Assembly: GCF_030408855.1 (NCBI RefSeq)
Contig: NZ_CP047358.1
Coordinates: forward strand, 744,001-808,000
DNA from: Corynebacterium glaucum
GTDB lineage: Bacteria; Actinomycetota; Actinomycetes; Mycobacteriales; Mycobacteriaceae
DNA: 64,000 bases
Direction: 5' to 3'
The notes under the pieces were generated by a model. It was not told where the DNA came from. It was given only the letters and a program-made list of their open reading frames with translations, and made no database searches. Both the position numbers and the translations under genes were made by a program. Position 1 is the first letter of the stretch. Each line of letters starts with the position of its first letter. Below are positions 23,271-34,815 of this stretch, piece after piece.

Positions 23271-24872
23271 CTACTTCCAGCTCGGCAGCCACATGAGGGA
23301 TTGGTAGTAGTCCTCCGGCACCATGAAGCCGTAGAAAATCGGCGACCAGTAAACAAACGCAGCGCCGACGAGCGCCATGTAACCCACCACAGCGAGCTGG
23401 CCGGTGCGCAGCTGTTGGCCTGCGAGTTTGCGGACCCACGTCCACGCCACCGGTTTGCCCTTCTCGGCGAGATTGCCAAGTGCCAGCGCGATGAGTACCG
23501 CGGTGAACGGCACCAGCGCGGTGGCGTAGAAGAAGTACATCTGGCGGTCGAATGCGGCCAGCCACGGCAAGAATCCTGCGGCGAAGGCGATGAACGGCAC
23601 GATCACGCGGAAGTCTTGGCGGGTGAGCCAAACCCAGGCTGCCCAGAGCAGAATCGGCACGGTGAGCCACCAAATCGGCGGCGTGCCAAAGAGGAAGATC
23701 ATCTCGCGGCATTGCCCGCCGTTGCCGCATTCGATGCCGGTGGAGGAGTAGTAGAGGATCGGGCGCGCGGCCACCAGCCACGCCCAGGGTTTGGAATCCC
23801 ACGGGTGGGAATGCCCGCCGGACGAGGTCAGCGAACCGTGGAACTCAAGCACGGAGAAGTGGTAGTACAGCCAGTTGCCCACCGACGGCGGCAGAAGGTT
23901 CAGCCACGGCCAGTCCGAATCTGCAACCGTGCCGTCCACATTCGCGTGGCGGTACACCGAGGTTTCAGACGCGAACCACGCGCGCCACGACCAGAGGTAG
24001 AGCACAGCCGGCAGCAACACGATCGACGCGAGCGCAGAAGGCACATCGCGCAGCAAGGTACCTACGATCGGCTTCTGCACGCCGTAGCGGTTGCGCAGCC
24101 ACAGGTCCCAGAACGAACCGAGCAGGCCAAAGAATGCGATGTAGTACAGCCCCGACCACTTCACGCTCAGCGCCAGGCCCAGCAACACGCCGGTAGCGAA
24201 GCGCCACCACCGAAAACCCACGCGAGGACCCAGCGGCCCAGCTTTTTGCACCTCCCCGGCCAGCCACGCGTCGTGCCAGCGATGGTGCACCTGGCGCATG
24301 TCCCCGGCCAGCGTCCACGATGCGATCACGATGAAGAGCACCTGGAAGATATCGAGCATTCCGAACTTCGAGGCGACTAACAAGACTCCGTCGAAAAGCG
24401 CAATGGCTCCAGCGAGAATGCCGATGGCGGTGGACTGGCTGAGCCGGCGTCCCAAGAGGAACACGAAGACGACCACGGCTGAACCGAACAGCGCGGTCAT
24501 GATGCGCCAGCCGAGCGGGCTATAACCGAAGAGCGTCTCGCCCATGGCAAGCAGCTGTTTGCCCAGCGGTGGGTGCACGACCAGGCCGTAGCCCGGGTTG
24601 GACTCGATGCCGCCGAGGACGGGGTTGAAGGAGCTGCGCACCATATCCCAGCCTTGGGGTACGTAGTGCTTCTCGTCGAAAATCGGCGTGCCGCCGCTGG
24701 TGGGCTGGGTCAGCCCGAGAAAACGGGTGAACAGTGCGAAGGCGGCGATGACGATGGTGGCTTGCGTGTCGTGCTTCGACCACGGCACCGTCACCGGCGC
24801 TTGCGGCGCGGGCCGCTTTGGGCGCACGGGCTTGGGCGCGGGCGTGGTGGGGTTCGGCGCGACGGTACTCAC
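23271..24872 (-). CDS. pmt: Polyprenyl-phosphate-mannose:protein O-mannosyltransferase
   Basis: 533 residues, multi-pass membrane protein of the PMT family. The first extracytoplasmic loop carries the acidic catalytic pair in GTPIFDEKHYVPQGWDM, followed by NPGYGLVVHPPLGKQLLAMG. Around eleven membrane segments follow. It transfers mannose from polyprenyl-phospho-mannose to Ser/Thr of exported proteins as they leave the Sec translocon. The GTG at 24872 is chosen because TACAAT (minus strand, 24881-24886) lies 8 nt upstream (leaderless). It is divergent from rsmI; their starts are only 40 bp apart. Confidence 0.94.
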   Translation of the reverse strand: MSTVAPNPTTPAPKPVRPKRPAPQAPVTVPWSKHDTQATIVIAAFALFTRFLGLTQPTSGGTPIFDEKHYVPQGWDMVRSSFNPVLGGIESNPGYGLVVHPPLGKQLLAMGETLFGYSPLGWRIMTALFGSAVVVFVFLLGRRLSQSTAIGILAGAIALFDGVLLVASKFGMLDIFQVLFIVIASWTLAGDMRQVHHRWHDAWLAGEVQKAGPLGPRVGFRWWRFATGVLLGLALSVKWSGLYYIAFFGLLGSFWDLWLRNRYGVQKPIVGTLLRDVPSALASIVLLPAVLYLWSWRAWFASETSVYRHANVDGTVADSDWPWLNLLPPSVGNWLYYHFSVLEFHGSLTSSGGHSHPWDSKPWAWLVAARPILYYSSTGIECGNGGQCREMIFLFGTPPIWWLTVPILLWAAWVWLTRQDFRVIVPFIAFAAGFLPWLAAFDRQMYFFYATALVPFTAVLIALALGNLAEKGKPVAWTWVRKLAGQQLRTGQLAVVGYMALVGAAFVYWSPIFYGFMVPEDYYQSLMWLPSWK

Positions 24873-24912
24873 GCCGAAGGATTGTAGCCGGGCGCAGCTA
24901 AGATCAAGCCCT

Positions 24913-25782
24913 ATGGTCCCTCCGGTCACAGACATGTCTTTGCCCACAACCGGCGTGGTGCTCGCGGCAACTCCGCTGGGCAACATCCAAGACGCGTCCG
25001 AGCGGCTGCGCGACGCGCTCGCCCAGGCGGACGTGATCGCGGCGGAGGACACGCGCCGGGCGAAGGGGCTCGCGGCGGCTCTCGGGGTGGACCCGCGCGG
25101 GCGCTACGTGTCCAACTTCGACCACAACGAGGATGCCCGCCGCGAGGAACTGCTGCGGGAGGCTCGCACCGGGATGGTGCTGGTGGTCACGGATGCGGGC
25201 ATGCCTATCGTGTCGGACCCGGGTCTTGCGCTCGTGGCGGCCGCGCACGACGCGCAGGTGCCGGTGACGTGCATCCCCGGCCCGTCCGCGGTGACGACGG
25301 CGCTTGCGCTCTCCGGCCTCAACGTGGCGCACTTCATTTTCGACGGCTTCGCCCCACGCAAGGCTGGCCCGCGCGAGGCGTGGCTGGAGTCGCTGAAAAA
25401 CGAGCGTCGCGCAGTGTGCTTCTTCGAATCCCCGCACCGGATTGCGGCGACGCTTGCCGACGCCGCGCGGATCCTGGGAGAGGACCGCCGCGCGGCCGTG
25501 TGCCGCGAGCTGACCAAAACCTACGAGGAAGTCCGCCGCGCGGGCCTCGGGGAGCTCGCCGAGTGGGCGGCCGACGGCGTGCGCGGCGAGATCACGGTCG
25601 TCATCGAAGGCGGTGAGCCGGAAGCGGCCGAGCCCGAGGATCTCGTTCGCGAGGTTGCACGCCGCGTCGACGATGGCCAGCGAATGAAGGATGCCGTCAA
25701 GGAAGTCGCTAGGTCACATGGAGTCAAGAGCAGTTCGCTTTACGACGCCGCGTTGTTGGCCCTCAGCAATTCCCAAGAGTGA
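24913..25782 (+). CDS. rsmI: 16S rRNA 2'-O-methyltransferase RsmI
   Basis: 289 residues of the tetrapyrrole methylase fold: GVVLAATPLGNIQDASERLR, then ADVIAAEDTRRAKGLAAALG, VTDAGMPIVSDPGLALV and IPGPSAVTTALALSGL. RsmI 2'-O-methylates C1402 of 16S rRNA with SAM. A leaderless start at 24913 is supported by TAAGAT (24899-24904) 8 nt before the ATG; ATG 24934 is an alternative. The C-terminal helical region (DDGQRMKDAVKEVARSHGVK) is normal for the family. Confidence 0.94.
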   Translation: MVPPVTDMSLPTTGVVLAATPLGNIQDASERLRDALAQADVIAAEDTRRAKGLAAALGVDPRGRYVSNFDHNEDARREELLREARTGMVLVVTDAGMPIVSDPGLALVAAAHDAQVPVTCIPGPSAVTTALALSGLNVAHFIFDGFAPRKAGPREAWLESLKNERRAVCFFESPHRIAATLADAARILGEDRRAAVCRELTKTYEEVRRAGLGELAEWAADGVRGEITVVIEGGEPEAAEPEDLVREVARRVDDGQRMKDAVKEVARSHGVKSSSLYDAALLALSNSQE

Positions 25783-25854
25783 ACTCGCTTGCCTTCGAAA
25801 TCTCAGCTAGCCTGCGTGTTGCTTTGATATTCCCAATTCGATTCAGGAGACGTG

Positions 25855-27630
25855 ATGTCACAACGAGATGAGAAGCAAGAACATCAACCCGAAGCGCAAG
25901 AAGCGACCGCCACGGGTGAGCTCGCGGCGTTGATCGCCGCCGATCAGCGCGGGGACCTTTCAGATGTGACGATGCCGGAAAACAACGTCGAGATGCAGTC
26001 CGACGTGGAGAACGCCCCGGTGTCCTGGGGCATCGTCGCTCCGTTGTTCATCATTATCGTGGCCATCGTCGCATGGGCTCTGGCGGCCACCGAGAGTTTC
26101 AACACCTTCGCCTCGGAGGCTTTTGCCTGGCTGATGGAGAACTTTGGCTGGGCCTTCATCTTCTTCGGCACGGTGTTCGTGGTCTTCATTCTGGTGATCG
26201 CACTGTCGAAGTTCGGCTCCATCCGACTCGGCGCGGATGACGAGCAGCCGGAGTTCCGAACCACGTCGTGGATCGCAATGATGTTCGCCGCCGGCATGGG
26301 CATCGGCCTGATGTTCTTCGGTGCCTCGGAGCCGCTGGCGATGTACCTCGACGGCGTGCCTGGCCACGAGCCGCACGAGGTGGGCACCGCGATGGGGCAG
26401 ACCATGTTCCACTGGACGCTGCACCCATGGGCCCTCTATGCCGTGGTTGGCTTGGCAATTGCCTACTCCACGTTCCGTCTCGGCCGCAAACAGCTGCTGT
26501 CTTCCGCCTTTGTCCCGTTGATCGGCCAGGAGCGTGCCGACGGCTGGTTGGGCAAGTTGATTGACGGCTTCGCAATTTTCGCCACCATCTTCGGCACCGC
26601 CTGCTCCCTGGGCTTGGGCGCGCTGCAGATTTCCTCCGGCCTGGAGGCCTCCGGCTTTGTCAGCAACGCCTCCACCACGATGATCGTTGGCATCGTCGCC
26701 GTGCTCACCTTGGCGTTCCTGCTTTCTGCCATGTCCGGCGTTAGCAAGGGCATCCAGTGGCTGAGTAACTTCAACATGGTCATCGCCGCATTGTTGGCGA
26801 TCTTCGTGTTCGTGTTCGGGCCAACCGTGACCATCCTGAACATGCTGCCGACTTCTGTGGGCACCTACCTCTCACAGTTCTTCGAGATGGCGGCCCGCAC
26901 CGCCGAGTCCGCCGACGGCACTGCCGGCGAGTTCCTCTCCGGCTGGACCATCTTCTACTGGGCATGGTGGGCGTCGTGGACTCCGTTCGTGGGCACCTTC
27001 CTCGCGCGCATCTCCCGCGGCCGCACCATCCGCGAGTTCTGCCTGGGCGTCTTGCTGGTGCCTTCCGGCGTGTCCACCGTGTGGTTCGCCATCTTCGGCG
27101 GCACCGCCATCAAGCTGGAGCAGACCGGCCAGTCAATCACCGGCGATTCCAACGAGGAGCAGCTGTTCAACCTGCTGCACACCCTGCCCGGCGGCTTCTT
27201 CATGGGCATTTTCGCCGTGATTCTCCTAGGCACCTTCTTCATCACCTCTGCCGACTCCGCATCCACCGTGATGGCGTCGCTGTCCCAGAACGGCAAGACC
27301 AACCCCAGCCCGTGGCTCGCGGCAGTGTGGGGTTTGGCCACCGCAGGTGTCGGCCTGGTCATGCTCATCGCCGGTGGCTCCGACGCGCTGAACAACCTGC
27401 AAAACGTCACCATCGTGGCTGTCGCTCCGTTCTTGATCATCCTGGTGGCACTCATGTTCGCCATCGTGAAGGACATCTCGAACGACTCCATCTACCTGGC
27501 GCAAAAGGAGCAGGAGCGGTTCGCCCGGCAGCTGGCGATCGAGCGACGCGCGCTGCGCGACCAAGCCGAGTTCGAACAGCGCCGCAAGCAGGTCGCGGGC
27601 GTGTTCAAGGGATCGTCGAAAAGCAAATAG
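25855..27630 (+). CDS. betP: BCCT-family glycine betaine transporter
   Basis: 591 residues. An acidic cytoplasmic N-terminal extension (about 55 residues) precedes 12 membrane segments. The BCCT signature is complete ([20 protein letters not shown], then [17 protein letters not shown]). The Gly-rich [17 protein letters not shown] stretch is the betaine/Na+ site. The charged C-terminal helix ([20 protein letters not shown]) resembles the BetP osmosensing domain. It imports compatible solute with Na+ under hyperosmotic stress. The start is ATG 25855 after CAGGAGA. Length and neighbours (pmt-rsmI before, metG after) match corynebacterial betP. Confidence 0.92.
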   Translation: MSQRDEKQEHQPEAQEATATGELAALIAADQRGDLSDVTMPENNVEMQSDVENAPVSWGIVAPLFIIIVAIVAWALAATESFNTFASEAFAWLMENFGWAFIFFGTVFVVFILVIALSKFGSIRLGADDEQPEFRTTSWIAMMFAAGMGIGLMFFGASEPLAMYLDGVPGHEPHEVGTAMGQTMFHWTLHPWALYAVVGLAIAYSTFRLGRKQLLSSAFVPLIGQERADGWLGKLIDGFAIFATIFGTACSLGLGALQISSGLEASGFVSNASTTMIVGIVAVLTLAFLLSAMSGVSKGIQWLSNFNMVIAALLAIFVFVFGPTVTILNMLPTSVGTYLSQFFEMAARTAESADGTAGEFLSGWTIFYWAWWASWTPFVGTFLARISRGRTIREFCLGVLLVPSGVSTVWFAIFGGTAIKLEQTGQSITGDSNEEQLFNLLHTLPGGFFMGIFAVILLGTFFITSADSASTVMASLSQNGKTNPSPWLAAVWGLATAGVGLVMLIAGGSDALNNLQNVTIVAVAPFLIILVALMFAIVKDISNDSIYLAQKEQERFARQLAIERRALRDQAEFEQRRKQVAGVFKGSSKSK

Positions 27631-27654
27631 CTCGAGTGCCTTAAGCTTTGAACC

Positions 27655-29502
27655 ATGACTGATTCTCAGAATGTTCTTGTGTGCGTGGCGTGGCCGTACG
27701 CGAATGGGCCGCGCCACATCGGGCACGTTGCAGGTTTCGGCGTGCCATCGGATGTGTTCGCTCGCTACCAGCGAATGCGCGGCAAGAACGTGCTGATGAT
27801 TTCCGGCACCGACGAGCACGGCACGCCGCTTCTGGTCCAGGCGGATAAGGAGGGCGTGACCGTCAAGGAGCTCGCCGATCGCTATAACCGCCAGATCGTT
27901 GAGGACCTGGCGGGGTTGGGCCTATCGTACGACCTGTTCACCCGCACTACGACGCGCAACCACTACGCGGTGGTGCAGGAGCTCTTCCGCGGCCTGTACG
28001 ACAACGGGTACATGGTCAAAGAAACCACCCAGGGTGCGATCTCGCCGTCGACGGGGCGCACGCTGCCGGACCGCTACATCGAGGGCACCTGCCCGATCTG
28101 TGGTGCGACCGATGCGCGCGGCGACCAGTGCGACACTTGCGGCAACCAGCTCGACCCGGCGGACCTGATCAATCCGGTGTCCAAGATCAACGGCGAAACG
28201 CCGAAGTTCGTGGAGACGGAGCACTTCCTGCTCGACCTGCCGGCAATGCACGATGCGCTGGAGGAGTGGCTGCGCGCGCGTGAAGACTGGCGCCCGAACG
28301 TGCTGAAGTTCTCCCTCAACCTGCTTGAGGACATGCGCCCGCGCGCCATGACTCGCGACATCGACTGGGGCATCCCGGTGCCGGTTGAGGGTTGGGAGGA
28401 CAACCCGTCGAAGAAGCTCTATGTCTGGTTCGACGCGGTGGTGGGCTACCTGTCCGCCTCGATCGAGTGGGCGCACCGCTCCGGCGACCCGGAGGCGTGG
28501 AAGGCGTGGTGGCAGGATTCGGCCACCGAGGGCTACTACTTTATGGGCAAGGACAACATCACGTTCCACTCCCAGATCTGGCCCGCGGAACTTCTGGGCT
28601 ATGCCGGCCGCGGGGCGAAGGGCGGCACCGCGGGCGAGCTAGGCGAGCTCAACTTGCCGACGGAGGTCGTGTCGAGCGAGTTCCTCACCATGTCCGGTTC
28701 GAAGTTCTCCTCGTCGAAAGGCGTGGTCATCTATGTCAAGGACTTCCTGGCCGAGTTCGGCCCGGACCCGCTGCGGTACTTCATCGCTGTTGCTGGCCCG
28801 GAGAACAACGACACCGACTTCACCTGGGACGAGTTCGTCCGTCGCGTGAACAACGAGCTGGCTAACGGCTGGGGCAACCTGGTCAACCGCACCGTCTCCA
28901 TGGCGCACAAGAACTTCGGCCAGGTGCCGGTGCCGGGCCCGCTCACAGAGGCGGACCAGCGGATTCTGGCGTTGGCGGAAGAGACTTTCGAATCCGCCGG
29001 TGCGGACCTGCAGCGCGCGCACTTCAAGTCCGCGATTACCAAGATCATGCACGTCGTCGGCGAGGCGAACGCCTATATCGCCGAGATGGAGCCGTGGAAG
29101 CTGGCCAAAGACGACGCGCAACGCGAGCGCCTGGCTACCGTGCTGTGGACCGCACTGCAGGTGGTCAGCGACTGCAACGCCATGCTCACCCCGTTCCTGC
29201 CGCACACAGCGCAGCGGGTGCACGCGACGCTCGGCCGCACCGGCGTGTGGTCCGCAGAGCCGCGCGTGGAGGACGTAGTCGACGACGCCGAGCACACCGC
29301 CGACTACAACCTGGTTGGCGTCGGTCTGCCGGAGGAGGGGCAAACCTACCCGATCATCACCGGCGACTACACCGCCGAGCAGGCCGTGTGGGAGCGCGTC
29401 GAGGTCACCCCGGGCACGGAGCTGTCAAAGCCGCAGCCGCTGATTGCAAAGCTGGATCCGGAGCTTGGCGAGACCGGCCCAGAGTGGGCGCCGGTGCAGT
29501 AG
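27655..29502 (+). CDS. metG: Methionyl-tRNA synthetase
   Basis: 615 residues, class I. The HIGH motif is in [15 protein letters not shown], and KMSKS reads KFSSSKG ([15 protein letters not shown]). A zinc knuckle has [18 protein letters not shown]. The anticodon-binding helical domain contains [20 protein letters not shown]. No C-terminal Trbp111-type domain is present. It charges tRNA-Met and initiator tRNA. TAAGCT lies 7 nt before the ATG, consistent with a leaderless mRNA. Confidence 0.97.
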   Translation: MTDSQNVLVCVAWPYANGPRHIGHVAGFGVPSDVFARYQRMRGKNVLMISGTDEHGTPLLVQADKEGVTVKELADRYNRQIVEDLAGLGLSYDLFTRTTTRNHYAVVQELFRGLYDNGYMVKETTQGAISPSTGRTLPDRYIEGTCPICGATDARGDQCDTCGNQLDPADLINPVSKINGETPKFVETEHFLLDLPAMHDALEEWLRAREDWRPNVLKFSLNLLEDMRPRAMTRDIDWGIPVPVEGWEDNPSKKLYVWFDAVVGYLSASIEWAHRSGDPEAWKAWWQDSATEGYYFMGKDNITFHSQIWPAELLGYAGRGAKGGTAGELGELNLPTEVVSSEFLTMSGSKFSSSKGVVIYVKDFLAEFGPDPLRYFIAVAGPENNDTDFTWDEFVRRVNNELANGWGNLVNRTVSMAHKNFGQVPVPGPLTEADQRILALAEETFESAGADLQRAHFKSAITKIMHVVGEANAYIAEMEPWKLAKDDAQRERLATVLWTALQVVSDCNAMLTPFLPHTAQRVHATLGRTGVWSAEPRVEDVVDDAEHTADYNLVGVGLPEEGQTYPIITGDYTAEQAVWERVEVTPGTELSKPQPLIAKLDPELGETGPEWAPVQ

Positions 29503-29524
29503 CTCCTACTTCGCAAGTTCGCAG

Positions 29525-30469
29525 TTAGTTCAGCTGGTCACCGAGCCAACGGCGCGCAGAAGCAAGCATTTGCTTGACGACGCCTATGTCAAACGCCCAG
29601 AGCTCAACCGCATGCGGAGCACCTTCGATGATTTCCAGCTGGGCTGGCACGCCGGCATCACGCAGCCGCAGGGCGTATTCGCAGATTTCCGGGTAGAACA
29701 GCTCGATATCCCCGGCGGACAGCCATGCAGGCGGCAGCCCGCGCAAGTCGTCTCGCCGGGCGGGGACCGAATACTGTGGTACGACAACTGCTCCCGGCGA
29801 CTGGCCTAAGTAGGAGGCCCAGGCAAACCGGGTTTGCGCGTTGTTTGCCACGGGCCGGTCGCGCGGGAGGTCGCGGCAGCGATCGGCCGTCGGGCGATCA
29901 TCAAGCATCGGGCAAAACAACCACTGTGCACGCGGCAGTGGGCCGCCTTCATCGAGCAGCTGTTGACACGCCGCCGCAGCCAATCCGCCGCCGGCGCTTT
30001 CGCCGCCGATCGCAAACGGTGCGCCAAACTCGTCGGCGTGCGCATGCATCCACGCCCACGCTTCCAGCGCGAAGTTGAGGCCGGTGGGAAAGGGGTGCGC
30101 GGGCGAGAGCGGGTAGCGCGGGGCGACAACTGTCACGCCCACCTCTGCGGCGGTGTTGGCGCACATCGGTCCGTCTTGGCTGGGGTGGCCAATGATGTGG
30201 CCGCCTCCGTGGAGCCACAGGAGGGCTCCCTTGGGCTTGTGAGGTCGGAAAATGAGGTAGTGCCCGCGCCGGAGCACGTCAACCCCCTCGCGGCGCGGGG
30301 TGGGAAAGAGCAGTTGCCCGTTCGAGGTGACCCAGCGGGCTGTGCGGTATTGCACCGGCGGGTGCGGGATGAGCCTGGCGCGCCGGCGCAGTTCGGGCCG
30401 CACGTACGGCATGATCGACGGCTCGCCGCTGTGCGGAGTGGTCGTAGGAGTGGTCGTAGGAGTGATCAC
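29525..30469 (-). CDS. Alpha/beta hydrolase (HSL/esterase family)
   Basis: 314 residues. Hormone-sensitive-lipase type motifs: oxyanion hole LLWLHGGGHIIGHPSQDG and nucleophile elbow FAIGGESAGGGLAAAAC with the catalytic Ser. The Asp (WLSAGDIELFYPE) and His (IEGAPHAVELW) complete the triad near the C-terminus. It likely cleaves short-chain esters; no signal peptide is seen. A GTG at 30469 overlaps the stop of the preceding gene (GTGA). An in-frame ATG 19 codons later is an alternative start. Confidence 0.87.
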   Translation of the reverse strand: MITPTTTPTTTPHSGEPSIMPYVRPELRRRARLIPHPPVQYRTARWVTSNGQLLFPTPRREGVDVLRRGHYLIFRPHKPKGALLWLHGGGHIIGHPSQDGPMCANTAAEVGVTVVAPRYPLSPAHPFPTGLNFALEAWAWMHAHADEFGAPFAIGGESAGGGLAAAACQQLLDEGGPLPRAQWLFCPMLDDRPTADRCRDLPRDRPVANNAQTRFAWASYLGQSPGAVVVPQYSVPARRDDLRGLPPAWLSAGDIELFYPEICEYALRLRDAGVPAQLEIIEGAPHAVELWAFDIGVVKQMLASARRWLGDQLN

Positions 30470-30855
30470 AGGAACTGCGCCAAAAACGTGGTGAGCTTGC
30501 CAGGTTTCTCGTCGTCGAAGCGGGCGTGCACGACGACGAGCGGCGCCATGTACTTCTCGTCGCCTGCGTCCGGGTTCACGACGACCAAATCGGTGCCGTA
30601 GTCGTCGTCAAGCAACTGCCATCGGTAGCCCTCGCGAACCAGCGACTGGCCGAGTGCCGTGGCGTAGATGCGGGCGGTCTCGCCGCGCGGGTAGGCGCGC
30701 TGCACGTCGGCGGGAAGCGCGAGGAAGTCGGTGAGCTCGGCTTCGAAGCTGCCGACGATGTCCGTGGGGGAGCCGTTGATGCCGCGTCCGGCGGCTTCGG
30801 CGAGGTCGGACTCGATTTGGGTTTGGGTGGCGGGGTCGATGTCGCGGAATGCCAT
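30466..30855 (-). CDS. DUF3806-like small protein
   Basis: 129 residues beginning MAFRDIDPATQTQIESDLAE. The ETARIYATALGQSLVREGYR and WQLLDDDYGTDLVVVNP segments resemble DUF3806, a family without known function; that match is from memory of the pattern and moderate. It is soluble, with no membrane segment. It heads a two-gene transcript with the downstream hydrolase. A leaderless start is suggested by TAGAAT 8 nt upstream (minus strand, 30864-30869). It is back-to-back with tatD, the two start codons being 13 nt apart. Confidence 0.7.
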   Translation of the reverse strand: MAFRDIDPATQTQIESDLAEAAGRGINGSPTDIVGSFEAELTDFLALPADVQRAYPRGETARIYATALGQSLVREGYRWQLLDDDYGTDLVVVNPDAGDEKYMAPLVVVHARFDDEKPGKLTTFLAQFL

Positions 30856-30871
30856 AGTCTTGGATTCTATG
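30853..30871. promoter_or_regulatory. Mirror-image leaderless promoters of the DUF3806 gene and tatD
   Basis: The two start codons face away from each other, and the 19 bp they span begin CATAG and end CTATG. The plus-strand -10 TAGTCT (30855-30860) is 8 nt before the tatD ATG. The minus-strand -10 TAGAAT (30864-30869) is 8 nt before the other ATG. Each -10 overlaps the opposite start codon. Confidence 0.6.
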
Positions 30872-31702
30872 AGCAAGAAGCCACGACCCACACCCGTGCC
30901 TGCCGAACGAATCGACGGGCTGATCGACGCGCACACCCACCTCGCATCGGCGAAGGCGCGCACGAAGGAGGAGGTTGACGCGATCGTCGCCCGCGCGGTC
31001 GAGGCGGGCGTTGAGCGCATCTGCACGGTCGGCGATGGGCTCGAGGAGGCAGAGCTCGCCCTGCAGGCCGCGCATTTCAACGACCGGGTGGTTGCGGCCT
31101 GCGCGATTCACCCGACCAGAGCTCAAGAGCTTGACGACGGCGCGCGGAGCCGGCTTGCCGAGATGGCCGCTGATCCGCGCTGCGTTGCGGTCGGGGAGAC
31201 GGGCATCGACACGTATTGGCTAAAGCACGATCCGGACCGCACCGCGCCCCTGGAGGTCCAGGAGGAGGCGCTGCGCTGGCACATCGACTTGGCAGTGCAA
31301 TCCGGCAAGGCCTTGATGATTCACAATCGGGAGGGCGACGCAGAGCTGATGCGAATCTTGGACGATTCGCCGCGCCCGGAACATGTGATTTTGCACTGCT
31401 TTTCATCACCGATCGAGGTGGCGCGGGAGGCGTTGGATCGCGGTTACGTGCTGAGCTTCGCGGGCAACGTCACGTTCAAGCGCAATGAGTTTCTGCGGGA
31501 GGCTGCTGCGCTGGCGCCGGCGGGGCAGTACCTCATTGAGACAGACGCGCCGTTCATGACGCCGGAACCGTTCCGGGGCGCGCGCAACGAGCCGTCGTTT
31601 ATCGGCCACACTGCGAAGATCGTTGCAGAGGCCCGCGGTGTGGATGTGACTCAAGTTGCCCGAGAGGCGGGAGAGACGTTCTCGCAGGTCTACGGCGTGT
31701 GA
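30869..31702 (+). CDS. tatD: TatD-family metal-dependent DNase/hydrolase
   Basis: 277 residues, TIM-barrel amidohydrolase fold. Metal ligands are visible in order: DAHTHLAS, VAVGETGIDTYW (Glu), LMIHNREGDAEL (His), VILHCFSSPIE (His) and LIETDAPFMTPEPFRG (Asp). TatD enzymes are Mg-dependent 3'-5' exonucleases/DNA repair factors and some are D-aminoacyl-tRNA-related. The upstream metG and downstream rpf2-ksgA-ispE are the standard actinobacterial neighbours. Confidence 0.93.
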   Translation: MSKKPRPTPVPAERIDGLIDAHTHLASAKARTKEEVDAIVARAVEAGVERICTVGDGLEEAELALQAAHFNDRVVAACAIHPTRAQELDDGARSRLAEMAADPRCVAVGETGIDTYWLKHDPDRTAPLEVQEEALRWHIDLAVQSGKALMIHNREGDAELMRILDDSPRPEHVILHCFSSPIEVAREALDRGYVLSFAGNVTFKRNEFLREAAALAPAGQYLIETDAPFMTPEPFRGARNEPSFIGHTAKIVAEARGVDVTQVAREAGETFSQVYGV

Positions 31703-31727
31703 ATTCATGCCAATTTGAGGCAATGGC

Positions 31728-31757
31728 TTGAAAGTAATGAACCCGTTATCGTATTGT
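31728..31757 (+). promoter_or_regulatory. Probable rpf2 promoter
   Basis: TTGAAA (31728-31733), an 18-bp spacer and TATTGT (31752-31757) lie about 50 nt before the chosen rpf2 start. C. glutamicum rpf2 is controlled by RamA, RamB and GlxR. Only a weak TGTGA half-site (31755-31759) is visible here. Confidence 0.5.
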
Positions 31758-31759
31758 GA

Positions 31760-32962
<1,203 letters not shown>

Positions 32963-32974
32963 ACTTCGACCGGG

Positions 32975-33823
32975 ATGAGCGATTCCCACCTGCTAGGCCC
33001 CGTTGAGATCCGCGAGCTTGCTGGCGAGCTCGGCGTGACGCCGACGAAAAAGCTCGGCCAAAACTTTGTCCACGACCCAAACACAGTGCGCCGCATCGTC
33101 GCGGCCGCGGAGCTTTCGCCCTCCGATGTAGTCGTCGAGGTGGGGCCTGGCCTGGGGTCGTTGACGCTCGGCCTGATTGATTCCGTTGCACACGTCATCG
33201 CGCTGGAAATCGACCCGCGCCTGGCGGGGCGGCTGCAACAGACCGTTGACACCCGCGCCCCACAATTCGCGGAGCGGCTCACCGTGATCAACACGGACGC
33301 GCTCAAGGTGCGCGCGGAAGACCTCGACCGGGAGCCGACCGCGCTCGTGGCAAACCTGCCGTACAACGTCTCCGTGCCCGTTCTGCTGCACCTTTTGGCG
33401 GAGTTTCCGTCCATCAAACGCGTGCTGGTCATGGTGCAGAAGGAAGTCGCCGACCGGCTTGCTGCCGAACCCGGATCCAAGATCTACGGCGTGCCCAGCG
33501 TCAAGGCCGCGTTCTACGGCGAGGTTTCGCGCGCGGGCACAATCGGCAAGAACGTCTTCTGGCCGGCGCCGAACATCGAGTCGGGGCTCGTGCGTATCGA
33601 CGTCTCCGAGACCTGCGACCGCACGCTTCGCGATGCGGTATTTCCCCTGGTGGACGCGGCATTCGCGCAGCGTCGCAAGACGCTGCGCTCCACGCTCGCA
33701 TCGGTGTATGGCACTCCGGCCGCAGCCGAAGATGCCCTGCGCGCCGCGAGCATCGACCCAGGGCTCCGCGGCGAGGCACTCGGTGTCGAGGACTTTGTCC
33801 GTCTGGGGGAGCAGCGTGCCTAA
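32975..33823 (+). CDS. ksgA: 16S rRNA dimethyladenosine transferase KsgA/RsmA
   Basis: 282 residues. SAM-binding motif [17 protein letters not shown], acidic EIDPRLA loop, and the catalytic NLPYN in [18 protein letters not shown]-terminal [13 protein letters not shown] is the usual KsgA leader. It dimethylates A1518 and A1519 of 16S rRNA; loss gives kasugamycin resistance. It starts 12 nt after rpf2 and overlaps ispE by 8 nt, so the three may be cotranscribed. Confidence 0.96.
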   Translation: MSDSHLLGPVEIRELAGELGVTPTKKLGQNFVHDPNTVRRIVAAAELSPSDVVVEVGPGLGSLTLGLIDSVAHVIALEIDPRLAGRLQQTVDTRAPQFAERLTVINTDALKVRAEDLDREPTALVANLPYNVSVPVLLHLLAEFPSIKRVLVMVQKEVADRLAAEPGSKIYGVPSVKAAFYGEVSRAGTIGKNVFWPAPNIESGLVRIDVSETCDRTLRDAVFPLVDAAFAQRRKTLRSTLASVYGTPAAAEDALRAASIDPGLRGEALGVEDFVRLGEQRA

Positions 33824-34781
33824 CCAGTTTTCAGCGTCCGCGCCGGGCAAGGTGAACCTGCACCTCGGCGTCGGCGAGGCTCGGGCCGACGGCTACCACG
33901 ACCTTGTGACCGTCTTCCAGGCCGTCGACCAACGCGAAGTGGTGCGCCTCGTGGTTGACGACGCCGCTGCGAGCGAAGGGGAAAGTGTCGTCAGCGGAAT
34001 CACTACACACTGGATGCTCGAGGGGGAACTCAGCGAGCAGATCGATACCCCATCGAACCTGGCATGGCGTGCGGTCGACGCAGCAGTAGAGGCGCACCGC
34101 GCCGCATTCACCCCGGTTGCGCTGCCGAAGGTGCGCATCGAGGTGGACAAAGCCATCTTCGTAGCGGGCGGGATGGCGGGCGGTTCCGCGGACGCGGCTG
34201 CATCGCTCGTTGCCGCGAGCGCCTACCTGGAGCACTACAGCGGCACCGCACTGGACCAGGACAAGCTCACCGAGCTGGCCAAGAACCTCGGGGCCGATGT
34301 GCCATTCGCCCTCATGGGCGGCAACGCGCTGGGCACCGGCCGCGGCGACGACCTAGTGGAGATGCTTGGCCGCGGCGAGTTTTGGTGGGTGTTTGTCAAC
34401 CCGCGCGTGGCAATCAACACCGGCGAGGCCTTCGGCGTGTTGGACGACCTGCGCCACGACAATCCCGCACTCGTGCCGCATCTCGACACCACCACAGTTG
34501 CGCAGGCGCTCACCTCGAGCGATCCCGAGGTGCTGGCAGGGGCATTGCACAACGATTTGCAGGCTGCCGCGCTCGAGATGCGCCCGCAGCTCACAGAGCT
34601 CATCCGCGCCGGGGAAGCAGAGGCACTAGCTGCGATAGTGTCCGGCTCCGGCCCGACTGTGGCAGTGCTGTGCCGCGACAGCGACCACGCTCACGAAGTG
34701 CGCGATGCGCTTGCCGGGCGGTTCTCCGGCTACGAACTCATCGCGGCGCATGGCCCGGCAGCGGGTGCCACCTTGTTGTAG
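33816..34781 (+). CDS. ispE: 4-diphosphocytidyl-2-C-methyl-D-erythritol kinase
   Basis: 321 residues from a GTG inside the end of ksgA. GHMP-kinase motifs: [15 protein letters not shown] at the N-terminus, the ATP loop [18 protein letters not shown], and the C-terminal [13 protein letters not shown]. It phosphorylates CDP-ME in the MEP isoprenoid pathway, which supplies menaquinone and polyprenyl-phosphate carriers for the cell wall. The ksgA-ispE overlap is conserved across actinobacteria. Confidence 0.95.
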   Translation: MPNQFSASAPGKVNLHLGVGEARADGYHDLVTVFQAVDQREVVRLVVDDAAASEGESVVSGITTHWMLEGELSEQIDTPSNLAWRAVDAAVEAHRAAFTPVALPKVRIEVDKAIFVAGGMAGGSADAAASLVAASAYLEHYSGTALDQDKLTELAKNLGADVPFALMGGNALGTGRGDDLVEMLGRGEFWWVFVNPRVAINTGEAFGVLDDLRHDNPALVPHLDTTTVAQALTSSDPEVLAGALHNDLQAAALEMRPQLTELIRAGEAEALAAIVSGSGPTVAVLCRDSDHAHEVRDALAGRFSGYELIAAHGPAAGATLL

Positions 34782-34815
34782 AACGCGCGTTAGAACAGGT
34801 GTACGATTTCGGGAC

